A stretch of DNA of 53,300 nt. Origin: Blastococcus capsensis (GTDB lineage Bacteria; Actinomycetota; Actinomycetes; Mycobacteriales; Geodermatophilaceae). The stretch is taken from positions 1 to 53,300 of the forward strand of contig NZ_JASNNW010000003.1 in the NCBI RefSeq assembly GCF_030165005.1, in the 5' to 3' direction. The notes under the pieces are model-generated. The model had not been told where the DNA came from. It ran no database searches and saw only the letters and a list, made by a program, of their open reading frames with translations. Made by a program: the position numbers and the translations under genes. Each line of letters opens with the position of its first letter. Within the stretch, counting starts at the first letter, position 1. Of the stretch, positions 31,289 through 39,600 are shown one piece after another.

Positions 31289-32320
31289 CTACCGCTGGTC
31301 GAGGTAGGCCGCCCCGGTCTGCCGCAGCCGGTCGTGCAGGCCGTCGGCGACGACGACCCCCTCGCGGCCCAGGTACTTCTTGGCCAGCTTGGCGACCATC
31401 GTGTAGTTCGTGTCCACGACGTTGCCCGTGGGCGCCAGCCCGGCCTGGCTGACCAGCTGGTAGGCATCGAGGGTGTCCCAGCCGGTGAGCGCGGCGGCCC
31501 AGGTGACCAGGTCGTGCTGGCTGACCCGGTAGGCGTCCTCGAGCGGTCGCGTCGAGCCGGTGGACATGAGGAAGTCGTCGGTCTCCAGCCGCGGCCACGG
31601 CGTGGCGCTGCCCTTGATCAGGTCGACGACGACGACGGTGCGCATGGCCGCCTCGACGGCGGTGCCGCAGACCTCGCCCTCACCCTGCCGGCAGTGCCCG
31701 TCGCCGATGCCGAGCTGGCCGCCCTCGACGTTGACGCCGAAGTACGCCGTCGTGCCGGCCCGCAGCTCGGGGGTGTCCATGTTCCCGCCGTGCGCGCCCG
31801 GCGTGATGCTGGCGAACACCTCACCGCCGGCCGGGGCGACGCCGACGGTCCCGTGCATAGGGTCCAGCGGCAGCTCCACCTCCGGGCCGCCGTGACGCGG
31901 CCGGAACAGGCAGGTGCCCCGCTCGCGGTCGATCTCGTAGACCCACACGACCTCTTCCAGGGGGTCGTGCAGCATCGCCGTGCTGTGCGTGGCGGTGAGC
32001 GCCCCGAAGTGCGGGAAGGTCGTGGAGACCGCCCAGTCGCGCACCGGCGCGATCTCCACGAAGTGCACCGCCAGGGTGTCGCCGGGCTCGGCGCCCTCCA
32101 CGTGGATCGGCCCGGTGACCGGGTTGAGCTGCGAGAAGTCGCAGACCTGGCTGGGCAGGTCACCGGTGCCGGTCACCCGGCCGCCGAAGCAGTCCTCGGT
32201 GGTGAGCTCGACGACGGTGCCCGGGCGCACCCGCAGCAACGGCTCGGCGGCGCCGCCGAAGACGTAGCGGTACTGGTCGGGGGTGGGCTGCACCGAGACC
32301 ACCTCGAGCGATGCGGTCAC
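31289..32320 (-). CDS. Acetamidase/formamidase family protein
   Basis: This 343-residue protein matches the FmdA_AmdA family. Visible blocks are V-E-L-T-T-E-D-C-F-G-G, I-H-V-E-G-A-E-P-G-D-T-L-A-V-H, the central H-G-G-N-M-D, the conserved G-D-G-H-C-R-Q-G-E-G-E-V-C-G-T, and the C-terminal D-L-I-K-G. The family hydrolyses short amides such as formamide or acetamide to acid and ammonia, in the cytoplasm. The GTG 32320 start overlaps the permease stop as GTGA. With the upstream permease and the AmiC-like receptor it forms a short-amide uptake and breakdown set. It is followed by a strong hairpin, so it is last in the operon. Confidence 0.92.
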   Translation of the reverse strand: MTASLEVVSVQPTPDQYRYVFGGAAEPLLRVRPGTVVELTTEDCFGGRVTGTGDLPSQVCDFSQLNPVTGPIHVEGAEPGDTLAVHFVEIAPVRDWAVSTTFPHFGALTATHSTAMLHDPLEEVVWVYEIDRERGTCLFRPRHGGPEVELPLDPMHGTVGVAPAGGEVFASITPGAHGGNMDTPELRAGTTAYFGVNVEGGQLGIGDGHCRQGEGEVCGTAVEAAMRTVVVVDLIKGSATPWPRLETDDFLMSTGSTRPLEDAYRVSQHDLVTWAAALTGWDTLDAYQLVSQAGLAPTGNVVDTNYTMVAKLAKKYLGREGVVVADGLHDRLRQTGAAYLDQR

Positions 32321-33762
32321 AGCTTCTCCTCCGTCCGCAACTCCGGCCGCCGGCCGGTGGCCAGCAGGAAGGTCAGCAGGACCAGGCCGACGGCGAACCA
32401 CACGAAACCGAGCTCCTGTGCGGCCACCTGGGCGTTGTAGACCACGTAGGCCAGGATCGCGAACCCGACGACGGGGACGACCAGGTGCAGCCACCAGTTC
32501 CGGCTGCGCAGCCGGCCGATGTAGTGGACGACCACCGACACGTGCAGCAGCAGGAAGGCCGACAGCGCGCCGAAGTTCACCAGCGTGGACAGCAGGGTGA
32601 TGCCGTCGTCGCGGGTGCTCATGTAGTAGCCGAGCGCCAGGGAGATCGCCGCGACGAGGAACGTCGCGTTGACCGGCACCCGTCGCACCGGGTGCACCGT
32701 GGCGAGGAACCCGGGCAGCTGGCGGTCGCGGGCCATGGCGAACAGCAGCCGCGAGGTGGCGGCCTGGGCGACCAGCGAGTTGGCGAAACCCCAGGCGATG
32801 GCGGTGGCGACGGCGGTCAGCGTGGCCAGCCATTCGCCGCCGGCGACACCGGCGGCGTCGTAGAACGCGGTACCGGCGGCGTCACCCTCGGTGATCAGCG
32901 TGTCCGGCTCGGGCACCAGCAGTGCCGCGACCCAGGTCTGGACGATGAACAGCGTCCCGGCGAGCACGAGCGCGGCGATCATCGACTTGCCGAGGGAGCG
33001 GACCGAGTCGCGGTTCTCCTCGGCGAGGGTGGAGATGGCGTCGAAGCCCAGGAAGCTGAGCACCGCGATGGAGACCGCGCCGAAGACGAGTTCGAGGGAG
33101 AACGTGTCGCTGTTGTAGATGGGGGAGAGGTCCCAGCCGCCGCCCTCGCCACCGGCCAGTGCGGCGATGCCGACCACCAGGAAGATCGCGAGCACGATCA
33201 GTTCGGCGACCAGCACGACCTTGGTCACCCGTGCGGTGAACTCGATGCCGAAGTAGTTGACCACGGTGTTCAGCAGGACGAAGCCGACGATCCAGGCCCA
33301 TACGGGGATCCCCGGGAGGATCGACGTCATGGCGAACCCGGAGATCAGGTACAGCAGCCCGGGGATCAGCAGGTAATCCAGCAGGACCATCCAGCCGGCG
33401 AGAAAGCCCACCGGGCGGGCGATGCCGCGCCCCGCGTAGGTGTAGACCGAGCCGGCCATCGGGAAGGCCCGCGACATCTGCGAGTACGAGGCGGCGGTGA
33501 AGGCCATGGCCAGCATGCCGATGGCGTAGGCCAGGGCGACCATCCCGCCGGAGGCCTGGAAGACGCCGCCGAAGATGCCGAACGGCGCGATCGGGACCAT
33601 GAAGACCAGGCCGTAGACCAGCAGGTCGCCGAAGCCGAGCGTCCGCTTCAGCTCCTGCTTGTAGCCGAAGGACTCGACGCCGGATGCGACTGTGGCGGGG
33701 GTCGCGCCTCCGTCGCCGGGCGGGCCGGCGGGGGCGCCGGTGGTGGTGCGGGGCTGGCTCAT
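32317..33762 (-). CDS. APC-superfamily amino acid/amide permease
   Basis: This 481-residue protein has about twelve membrane helices after a 35-residue glycine/proline-rich cytoplasmic start. Family features are visible: G-F-G-D-L-L-V-Y-G-L-V-F-M-V-P-I-A-P-F-G in the first helix, S-Q-M-S-R-A-F-P-M-A-G-S-V-Y-T-Y-A-G-R-G in helix 3, and G-F-D-A-I-S-T-L-A-E-E-N in the middle. These match the amino-acid/polyamine/organocation family. Because it is translationally coupled to the formamidase, an amide or amino-acid-like nitrogen source is the likely substrate (inference). The start is ATG 33762. An 85-base gap separates it from the receptor gene upstream. Confidence 0.9.
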   Translation of the reverse strand: MSQPRTTTGAPAGPPGDGGATPATVASGVESFGYKQELKRTLGFGDLLVYGLVFMVPIAPFGIFGGVFQASGGMVALAYAIGMLAMAFTAASYSQMSRAFPMAGSVYTYAGRGIARPVGFLAGWMVLLDYLLIPGLLYLISGFAMTSILPGIPVWAWIVGFVLLNTVVNYFGIEFTARVTKVVLVAELIVLAIFLVVGIAALAGGEGGGWDLSPIYNSDTFSLELVFGAVSIAVLSFLGFDAISTLAEENRDSVRSLGKSMIAALVLAGTLFIVQTWVAALLVPEPDTLITEGDAAGTAFYDAAGVAGGEWLATLTAVATAIAWGFANSLVAQAATSRLLFAMARDRQLPGFLATVHPVRRVPVNATFLVAAISLALGYYMSTRDDGITLLSTLVNFGALSAFLLLHVSVVVHYIGRLRSRNWWLHLVVPVVGFAILAYVVYNAQVAAQELGFVWFAVGLVLLTFLLATGRRPELRTEEKL

Positions 33763-33847
33763 CGCGGGTTCACTCCGTCTCTTCTCCCGGTTCCGTGCCG
33801 GGGCGCGAGCAGAGTAGGACGCATTCCTTCCAAGTGGAAGTACCGTC

Positions 33848-34891
33848 TCAGGCCGTGAGACGGCCGGGGATCTCCCGCAGGGCCAGCCCGTCGGCCCGGG
33901 CCAGCCGGGCCGTGGGCCGGCAGCGGCCCGACCGGTCGAGGCGGGGAGGGGAGAGCGCGAGGCGGACACCGTCGTACACGCCGCGGGCGTAGGCGCACAC
34001 CACCGGCGCCGACGGACCCGAGCGACGGGCGGAGCGCTCCTGCAGGGCCAGCTGCACCTCGTCCGGGCCGTCCCCGGCGGCGGCGAACGAGGGCATGCAG
34101 GCGTACAGCTCGCCCGTGCCGTCGCCGCCCACCGCATACAGGCCGTTCTCCTCCAGCGCGCCCGACAGCCGCACGACCCGCCGGTCCATCCCGGCCCGGG
34201 CGAACTCCCGGTTGAAGGTGACCAGGTCGCGCCCCACCATGCTCAGCAGCACGCCGTCGGTCCGCGTGCGCCGCACCAGGTCCAGCAGCGGGCCGGTGTC
34301 GTTCGGCCCGAAGGGCACCAGGGCCTCCCCGACCACGTCGGCACCGGCGTCGGCGAGCACCTGACGGGCGGCCCGGTGGACGGCGCGGGGCCACACGTAG
34401 TCGGTGCCGAGCAGCACCCACCGCCGCGCGCCGCGGTGGCGCACCAGCCAGGTGAGCGCGGCGGCGTGCTGGTCCACCGGTGAGACACCTGTTCGCAGCA
34501 CTCCTGGCCGTCGCCGGCCGCCCTCGTGCGGCGGGGTGTACACGTACCGGGCTCCGGCGGGCAGCGCGGCCTCGAGTGCCCGGTGCACGTCGCTGGTGTG
34601 GAAGCCGACGAGGACCTCGAAGACGCCCGCCTCGATCAGCGACGCCACCTCGGCCGCCACGACGGCGGGCGCGCGACCGGAGTCGACGGCGACCAGCTGC
34701 ACCTCCCGGCCGCACACCCCGCCGGCCGCGTTGGCCTCCTCGGTGGCCAGACCGGCGAGGTCGAGGGCCGACGGGGCGGTGAGCGCCAGGGGCCCCGACA
34801 GCGGAACGGCGAGCCCCACCCGGAGCACGTCGGACCGCGGACCGGTGAGCAGGACGTCCCACGGGTCCAGCGGACGGGGAGAGCCGGACAC
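33848..34891 (-). CDS. AmiC/UrtA-like periplasmic-binding-fold amide receptor
   Basis: This 347-residue protein has a type-I periplasmic-binding fold close to AmiC and the urea/short-chain-amide receptors. Visible blocks are G-L-A-V-P-L-S-G-P-L-A, L-A-G-L-A-T-E-E-A-N-A-A-G-G-V-C-G-R, V-L-V-G-F-H-T-S, L-L-G-T-D-Y-V-W-P, and L-S-M-V-G-R-D-L-V-T-F-N-R-E-F-A. No signal peptide or lipobox precedes the domain. Like AmiC of Pseudomonas it would therefore stay in the cytoplasm as a sensor rather than feed a transporter. No ABC permease is near. It heads the permease-formamidase operon. The start at GTG 34891 leaves only 21 bases to the divergent MarR gene, so the true start could be slightly further in. 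Confidence 0.82.
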   Translation of the reverse strand: MSGSPRPLDPWDVLLTGPRSDVLRVGLAVPLSGPLALTAPSALDLAGLATEEANAAGGVCGREVQLVAVDSGRAPAVVAAEVASLIEAGVFEVLVGFHTSDVHRALEAALPAGARYVYTPPHEGGRRRPGVLRTGVSPVDQHAAALTWLVRHRGARRWVLLGTDYVWPRAVHRAARQVLADAGADVVGEALVPFGPNDTGPLLDLVRRTRTDGVLLSMVGRDLVTFNREFARAGMDRRVVRLSGALEENGLYAVGGDGTGELYACMPSFAAAGDGPDEVQLALQERSARRSGPSAPVVCAYARGVYDGVRLALSPPRLDRSGRCRPTARLARADGLALREIPGRLTA

Positions 34892-34900
34892 GGGGAGAAG

Positions 34901-34906
34901 TATGGT
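34901..34906 (+). promoter_or_regulatory. -10 element TATGGT, probable leaderless start
   Basis: TATGGT at 34901-34906 fits the TAnnnT -10 pattern, and ATG 34913 follows after six bases, so transcription would begin at or next to the A of the start codon. No Shine-Dalgarno precedes the ATG, which agrees with leaderless translation, common in actinobacteria. No -35 consensus is seen. Confidence 0.5.
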
Positions 34907-34912
34907 GCCCCC

Positions 34913-35362
34913 ATGTTTCCGGGCGGCGGCGGAGCCGGGGCGCGCGACGGGCGCGTCGCCGACGACCTCGTCGAGCTGCTCACGGTCACCCATCGCCGGG
35001 TCGCCGGGGGCGTCGCCGCGGCACTGGCCGAGGACGGCGCCACGCTCGACGGCTACCGGCTGCTGCGGGCACTGGCCGGAGACGGCCGGACCATGGGTGA
35101 GCTCGTCGCCGCCCTCGGTCTCCCGGCCCCCACGCTCACCCGGCTGGTCGATGCCGCCGTCGACCGGGCGCTGGCCTACCGGCTGCCGCACCCGGACGAC
35201 GGCCGCAAGGTCGTCGTCCACCTGTCCGACCCCGGACGGGACCGGCTGCGCCGTCAGGAGGCGCTGGTGCGGGCGCACGAGTCGGCGCTGGCCGCCTCCC
35301 TCGGGCCCGAGCGGGTCGCCGCCCTGACCCGCGCGCTCGAAGACCTCCCCACCGACCGGTGA
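34913..35362 (+). CDS. MarR-type winged-helix regulator
   Basis: This 149-residue protein has the MarR layout: an N-terminal dimerisation helix (D-D-L-V-E-L-L-T-V-T-H-R-R), the recognition helix-turn-helix T-M-G-E-L-V-A-A-L-G-L-P-A-P-T-L-T-R-L, the wing (Y-R-L-P-H-P-D-D-G-R-K-V-V-V-H-L-S), and a C-terminal dimerisation helix. It starts immediately after a -10 element and is divergent from the amide operon. Its stop overlaps the GTG of the BluB-CobT gene. It is therefore positioned to regulate either the amide operon or the cobalamin operon or both. MarR regulators usually repress and release DNA on ligand binding. The ligand is unknown. Confidence 0.83.
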   Translation: MFPGGGGAGARDGRVADDLVELLTVTHRRVAGGVAAALAEDGATLDGYRLLRALAGDGRTMGELVAALGLPAPTLTRLVDAAVDRALAYRLPHPDDGRKVVVHLSDPGRDRLRRQEALVRAHESALAASLGPERVAALTRALEDLPTDR

Positions 35363-37077
35363 CCGGCGAGCCCGGCATGCCCTGGCCCCGGCCGGTCCCG
35401 GTGATCGGCGACCGCACGCACGCGGCGCAGCGCGCGGCCGACCCGGCAGGCTGGGCGTTCGACGCCGGCAGCGTCGCGGCACTGCACGCCGTCGTCGACG
35501 CGCGCCGCGACATCCGCCGCTACCGCCCCGACCCGGTGCCGCCGGACCTCCTGCGGACGGTCCTCGGCGCCGGCCACCGTGCGCCGTCGGTCGGGCACTC
35601 GCAGCCGTGGCGCTTCGTCGTCGTCACCGAGCAGGCGACCCGGGACCGGGCGGCGGTGCTCGCCGATCGCGAGCGGCTCCGGCAGGCCGAGCTGCTCACC
35701 CCCGACCGGCGGGCCCGGCTGCTCGACCTGCAGCTCGAGGGCATCCGGGAGGCGCCGGTCGGCGTCGTCGTCGCCTGCGACCGGCGGGCGCACGCCACCG
35801 GGGTGCTCGGCCGGGCCACCTTTCCCGACGCCGACCTGTGGAGCTGCGCCTGCGCCATCCAGAACATCTGGCTGGCCGCCCGCGCCGCGGGGCTCGGCCT
35901 GGGCTGGGTCACGTTGTTCCAGCCGGCCGACCTCGCGGAGCTGCTGCACCTGCCCGAGGGCGTGCAGACCCTCGGCTGGCTGTGCCTGGGCTGGCCCGAC
36001 GAGCGCCCGCCCGAGCCGGGTCTGGTGCGGCACGGCTGGTCCAGCCGGCTCTCGCTCGACGATGTGGTGCTCGCCGAGCGCTGGCCGGCCGAGGGCAGCC
36101 CGCAGGCACCGGTCTCGCACCTCGCCGGCCCGCGGCCCGAGGCCGTGGTCGCCGCGCGGGACAGCGGCGATGACCTGCTGGCCGTGCCGGGCTCGCTCGG
36201 TGTGCTCGACCGGGCCGTCGACCGCGTGCTCGCCCTCCCGGGCACGGAGCCGGGCACCGGCACCCTGGTCGTGGTGGCCGGTGAGCACCCGGTGGCCGCC
36301 GCGCACCAGGTGTCGGCCTATCCGGCGTCGGTCACCGCCGACGTGCTCGCCGCCACCCGGGCCGGGGAGTCGCTGGGTGCGGCGACGGCGCGGCAGGCCG
36401 GGCTCCGGGTGCACGGGCACGCCGCCGTTCCCTCCGGCGCCCAGGGCGACCTGGTCGGTGCCGACGCGCTGACCCGCACGGCAGCCGCGGAGCTGGTCGC
36501 CGAGGGCCGGGAGCTGGGCGGGCAGCTGGCCGCGCACGGTCTCGTCTGCCTCGGCGAGGTCGGCATCGGCAACACCACGGTGGCCGCCGCGCTGGCCGGT
36601 GCGCTGCTGGGCCTGGCACCCGACGACGCGGTGGGGCTCGGCGCGGGCGCCGACGCGGGGATGCTGGCACGCAAGCGCGCCGTCGTGGCGGCGGCGCTCG
36701 AGCGGGCGCGGACCGAGCACGGCCCCGCGCTGGCCGAGCCGCTCCCCGCGCTCGCGGCACTGGGCGGCCCCGAGTTCGCCGTCCTGGCCGGGATCACCCT
36801 CGGCGCGGCCGCGGCCGGTGTCCCGGTGGTGCTCGACGGCCTCGTCACCTCCGTCTCCGCCCTCGTCGCCGTGCGGCTGGAGCCGGCGGCCCAGAGCGCG
36901 CTGGTCGCGGGTCAGCGCAGCCGCGAACGGGCGCACGCCCGGGTGCTCACCGAGCTGGGCCTGGAGCCGCTGCTCGACCTGCGGCTCCGCGCGGGGGAGG
37001 GCGTCGGCGCGGTGCTCGCCGCGCAGCTGCTGCTCACCGCGCTCCGCGCCCGGCGCACCGCCGGGCGGGTCTCGTGA
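35359..37077 (+). CDS. BluB-CobT fusion: DMB synthase plus phosphoribosyltransferase
   Basis: This 572-residue protein joins two enzymes of vitamin B12 lower-ligand assembly. Residues about 40-225 are BluB, an oxygen-dependent flavin-cannibalising nitroreductase-fold enzyme that turns FMNH2 into 5,6-dimethylbenzimidazole: A-R-R-D-I-R-R-Y-R-P-D, A-P-S-V-G-H-S-Q-P-W-R-F and S-C-A-C-A-I-Q-N-I-W-L-A-A-R. Residues about 245-570 are CobT, which makes alpha-ribazole phosphate from it and nicotinate mononucleotide: H-Q-V-S-A-Y-P-A-S-V-T, G-E-V-G-I-G-N-T-T and A-G-E-G-V-G-A-V-L, which holds the presumed catalytic Glu. The usual G-D-H-G-V of CobT reads G-E-H-P-V here. Fusion would channel the base directly. 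It is coupled to MarR upstream and cobU downstream. Confidence 0.88.
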   Translation: MTGEPGMPWPRPVPVIGDRTHAAQRAADPAGWAFDAGSVAALHAVVDARRDIRRYRPDPVPPDLLRTVLGAGHRAPSVGHSQPWRFVVVTEQATRDRAAVLADRERLRQAELLTPDRRARLLDLQLEGIREAPVGVVVACDRRAHATGVLGRATFPDADLWSCACAIQNIWLAARAAGLGLGWVTLFQPADLAELLHLPEGVQTLGWLCLGWPDERPPEPGLVRHGWSSRLSLDDVVLAERWPAEGSPQAPVSHLAGPRPEAVVAARDSGDDLLAVPGSLGVLDRAVDRVLALPGTEPGTGTLVVVAGEHPVAAAHQVSAYPASVTADVLAATRAGESLGAATARQAGLRVHGHAAVPSGAQGDLVGADALTRTAAAELVAEGRELGGQLAAHGLVCLGEVGIGNTTVAAALAGALLGLAPDDAVGLGAGADAGMLARKRAVVAAALERARTEHGPALAEPLPALAALGGPEFAVLAGITLGAAAAGVPVVLDGLVTSVSALVAVRLEPAAQSALVAGQRSRERAHARVLTELGLEPLLDLRLRAGEGVGAVLAAQLLLTALRARRTAGRVS

Positions 37078-37616
37078 TCGGCCGGCCGCGCCGGACGCTG
37101 GTGCTCGGCGGCGCGCGGTCCGGCAAGTCCCGGCACGCCGAGCAGCTGCTCGCCCGGGTGCGGCAGGCCGACTACGTGGCCTGCGGGCTGCCGGCCGACG
37201 GCAGCGATCCCGAGTGGGCCGACCGGGTGGCCCTGCACCGTGATCGGCGCCCGGCGTCCTGGCGGACGGTCGAGACCGTCGACCTGGTGACGGTGCTGGG
37301 CGAACCGGGCCCGCCGGTCCTCGTCGACTGCCTCTCCACCTGGCTGGCCCGCGTGATGGACGACTGCGGGGTGTGGACCGATGCCGCGGGCGCCGATGCC
37401 CGGCTGGGCGCAGCCGTCGATGCGCTGGTCACGGCGTGGGAGGGCACCCGCCGGCGGGTGGTCGCGGTGAGCAACGAGGTCGGCTCCGGCGTCGTACCCG
37501 CCACCGCGTCGGGCCGCCGGTACCGCGACGAACTCGGCATCCTGAACGCGCGGATCGCGACGGCGTCCCAGCGGGTGTGGCTGCTCACCGCCGGGCTGCC
37601 GCAGCGGCTGCGGTGA
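37074..37616 (+). CDS. cobU: Adenosylcobinamide kinase/guanylyltransferase CobU
   Basis: This 180-residue protein carries the CobU P-loop V-L-G-G-A-R-S-G-K-S-R-H-A-E at its start. The guanylylated histidine region is R-V-A-L-H-R-D-R-R-P-A-S-W. D-C-L-S-T-W-L follows, then the C-terminal S-N-E-V-G-S-G-V-V-P. Length equals the family norm. The enzyme phosphorylates adenosylcobinamide and attaches GMP, giving adenosylcobinamide-GDP. It overlaps both neighbours by four bases (GTGA), so BluB-CobT, CobU and CobS are made in fixed ratio. Together they cover lower-ligand synthesis and nucleotide-loop assembly; corrin-ring genes are absent from the window, and I see no cobalamin riboswitch upstream. 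Confidence 0.92.
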   Translation: MIGRPRRTLVLGGARSGKSRHAEQLLARVRQADYVACGLPADGSDPEWADRVALHRDRRPASWRTVETVDLVTVLGEPGPPVLVDCLSTWLARVMDDCGVWTDAAGADARLGAAVDALVTAWEGTRRRVVAVSNEVGSGVVPATASGRRYRDELGILNARIATASQRVWLLTAGLPQRLR

Positions 37617-38413
37617 CCGGGCCCGCAGCCACGGGCAGCGGCGGACTCCTCGCGGCGCTCGGGATGTTCACCGTGCTGCCCGTGCCTGCGAGCGCCCGCG
37701 TGCCCGGCCCCGGGGTGCTGCGGTGGCTGCCGCTGGTCGGCGCCCTGCTCGGCGTACTGGCGTCCGTGCCGGCGCTCGCGGTGTGGCGGGGCGGGGAGCG
37801 CGGCACGCCGCTGCTGGCCGCTGCGCTGGTGATCGGGACGCTGGCGCTGCTCACCCGGGGCCTGCACCTGGACGGCGCGGCCGACCTCGCCGACGGCCTG
37901 GGCAGCGGCCGGCCCGCCGAGCAGGCGCTGGCGATCATGCGCCGTCCCGAGGTGGGCGCCTTCGCGGTGGTCGCCCTCGTGGGCACCCTGCTCGTGCAGG
38001 TCGCCGCGCTGTCGGCCGTCCTGGCCGCCGGCACGGCGGCCGAGGGGGTGCTGGCCGTGGTGCTGACGACGGTCTCCGGCCGGGTGGCCGTGCTGCACGC
38101 CGCGGCCCGGCCGGCCGCCGCCGGCTCGTCCCTCGGGGTGCTGGTCGCCGGTGCGGGCTCGCCCACCGTGCGCGCGACGGCGACGGCCGTCGCGCTCGCC
38201 GGGGCCGCCGCGGCCGGGCTGGCCGTCGACGGGGCACGGGGTGGGCTGTGGTGGGCGGCCGGAGTCCTCCTCGCCCTGGGTGCCGCGGCGCTCGTGACCC
38301 GGCATGCCGCCCACCGTCTCGGTGGCGTGAACGGCGACGTCTTCGGTGCGGTGGTGGAGACGGGGACGACCGTCGCCCTGGTGGTGCTGGCGGCCTCGGA
38401 CGCCTGGGCCTGA
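37613..38413 (+). CDS. cobS: Cobalamin synthase CobS (adenosylcobinamide-GDP ribazoletransferase)
   Basis: This 266-residue integral membrane protein starts at GTG 37613, overlapping cobU. The family signature H-L-D-G-A-A-D-L-A-D-G-L-G-S, which binds Mg2+, lies near residue 85. A-I-M-R-R-P-E-V-G-A-F-A follows, and F-T-V-L-P-V-P near the start is the conserved first-helix segment. About six to seven hydrophobic helices are visible. The enzyme joins adenosylcobinamide-GDP and alpha-ribazole(-phosphate) at the inner membrane face, the last or next-to-last step of B12 synthesis. The composition is extremely alanine/glycine/valine-rich, but the signature leaves little doubt. Confidence 0.92.
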   Translation: MTGPAATGSGGLLAALGMFTVLPVPASARVPGPGVLRWLPLVGALLGVLASVPALAVWRGGERGTPLLAAALVIGTLALLTRGLHLDGAADLADGLGSGRPAEQALAIMRRPEVGAFAVVALVGTLLVQVAALSAVLAAGTAAEGVLAVVLTTVSGRVAVLHAAARPAAAGSSLGVLVAGAGSPTVRATATAVALAGAAAAGLAVDGARGGLWWAAGVLLALGAAALVTRHAAHRLGGVNGDVFGAVVETGTTVALVVLAASDAWA

Positions 38414-38470
38414 CCGGGGCGCGCTGCCGGACGGGAGGGTGACAGAGCGCGCGGATGCCAGGATCGCCCG

Positions 38471-38755
38471 GTGGCGACCTACCGGGTGACGGTGACCTAC
38501 ACGATCGACGTGGTGGACGACGAGGCGCTCCTGCGAGCCGGTGCGGCCGCCTGGGCGGCGTCGGCCGGGGGGTGGGCGGTCCGGGTGGACGACGACGGTG
38601 GTGGCGCGGAGGCCACGGCCGAGGAGGCCGCGGTGGTGGCGCCCGGGCCGGAGCCGAGCGTCGCCTTCGTCCTGGGGCGCTCGGCGTATCCCGTCGTCCC
38701 CGGTGTGCGGTTCACGGGCATGTCCGTCGGCGTCGAGCCCGAAGCGGGCGAGTAG
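38471..38755 (+). CDS. Small hypothetical protein after cobS
   Basis: This 94-residue protein starts at GTG 38471 (VATYRVTVTYTIDVVDDEAL), giving an N-terminal beta strand, then an alanine-rich helix, an acidic/glycine loop (R-V-D-D-D-G-G-G-A-E-A) and a C-terminal block G-R-S-A-Y-P-V-V-P-G-V-R-F. The composition is acidic. No metal or catalytic motif is seen and no membrane segment. It lies 57 bases after cobS on the same strand and may be read through from that operon. I do not recognise it. Confidence 0.6.
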   Translation: MATYRVTVTYTIDVVDDEALLRAGAAAWAASAGGWAVRVDDDGGGAEATAEEAAVVAPGPEPSVAFVLGRSAYPVVPGVRFTGMSVGVEPEAGE

Positions 38756-38796
38756 CTCCGCGGAGGGTGGCACCGCCCCGCGAATGCGGCGCCCGA

Positions 38797-39570
38797 TCAG
38801 TCGGCCGGGAAGAGGGCGCGCAGGCCGAACCGGGTCGGGCGGACGAACGGCCGCCAGCCAGCGGCCGGCTGCGCCAGCCGGTCCGCGACGATCCAGAGAA
38901 CGGCCGGGTCCACGCCCATGCCGAGGTGGCTGGCGTGCACGGCGACGTTCTCACTCGTCCGCCCCTCCTCCTGGAGACAGCCGCGCCAGTCGACGACGCC
39001 GTCCCAGCGCGAGTAGACCGAGGTGCTCGGCACGGACAGAGCCGGGGCCGGCCGCACCTGCTCGACCGCCCGCAGCCGGCGGTACTCCCGGTACACGCCC
39101 GCCCCCGACGGGCGGCGCGGCCGGGGAGCGACCGCGGCGAACGGGGACCCCAGCGAGACGACCTGCCGGACCAGCCGGGGGCTGCGCTCGGCCAGCCGCC
39201 GGGCGAAGATCCCGCCCAGGCTCTGGCCCACGATGCTCACCGGGGTGCCGTGCTCGTCGACCAGCCGCTCCACGAGCGTGCGCACCCCTTCCACCACCTC
39301 CGGCCGGGAGCCGTGGTTGCGCCCGAGGTCCCAGCCCACCGTCGGATAGCCGAGGCGCCCCAGCCACCGGCGCAGCGTGCGGGTGGAGACGTCCGAGGCC
39401 AGCCAGCCGGGCAGCACGACGACCGGGTGCGGCTCCCCGCGAGGTGCCAGGCGCAGCAGCGGCAGGCCGGCGGCGAGGGCGCCGACGCTCACCAGCGCGC
39501 GGGCCGGCTCGGTGAGGGCCAGCAGGGTGTCGGCGCGTTCGCCGCGGGCCGGGGCGGGACGGGTGGTCAC
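38797..39570 (-). CDS. Alpha/beta hydrolase, lipase-like
   Basis: This 257-residue protein has an alpha/beta-hydrolase fold of the small lipase type: V-V-V-L-P-G-W-L-A-S-D as the oxyanion region, V-G-Q-S-L-G-G-I-F as the nucleophile elbow, S-R-W-D-G-V-V-D as the likely acid loop, and H-A-S-H-L-G-M-G holding the likely catalytic histidine near the C-terminus. Early residues 14-40 contain a moderately hydrophobic stretch that could associate with the membrane but is not a convincing signal peptide. The GTG start at 39570 is just upstream of the convergent stop-to-start junction with the Cys-rich small protein (30 bases), so the two minus-strand genes are probably co-transcribed. Confidence 0.82.
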   Translation of the reverse strand: MTTRPAPARGERADTLLALTEPARALVSVGALAAGLPLLRLAPRGEPHPVVVLPGWLASDVSTRTLRRWLGRLGYPTVGWDLGRNHGSRPEVVEGVRTLVERLVDEHGTPVSIVGQSLGGIFARRLAERSPRLVRQVVSLGSPFAAVAPRPRRPSGAGVYREYRRLRAVEQVRPAPALSVPSTSVYSRWDGVVDWRGCLQEEGRTSENVAVHASHLGMGVDPAVLWIVADRLAQPAAGWRPFVRPTRFGLRALFPAD

Positions 39571-39600
39571 CCGGTTTCCGATGCCCGGAGAGCCGGCGGA

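Noticed and set aside
32311..33858. 515-codon plus-strand frame rich in H, Q, E and D
   Set aside because: It is the antisense shadow of the APC permease; the composition pattern is typical of the reverse of hydrophobic codons.
34800..35360. Cobalamin riboswitch ahead of the cob genes
   Set aside because: No B12-box-like sequence is visible, and the upstream bases are coding for MarR and the AmiC-like protein.
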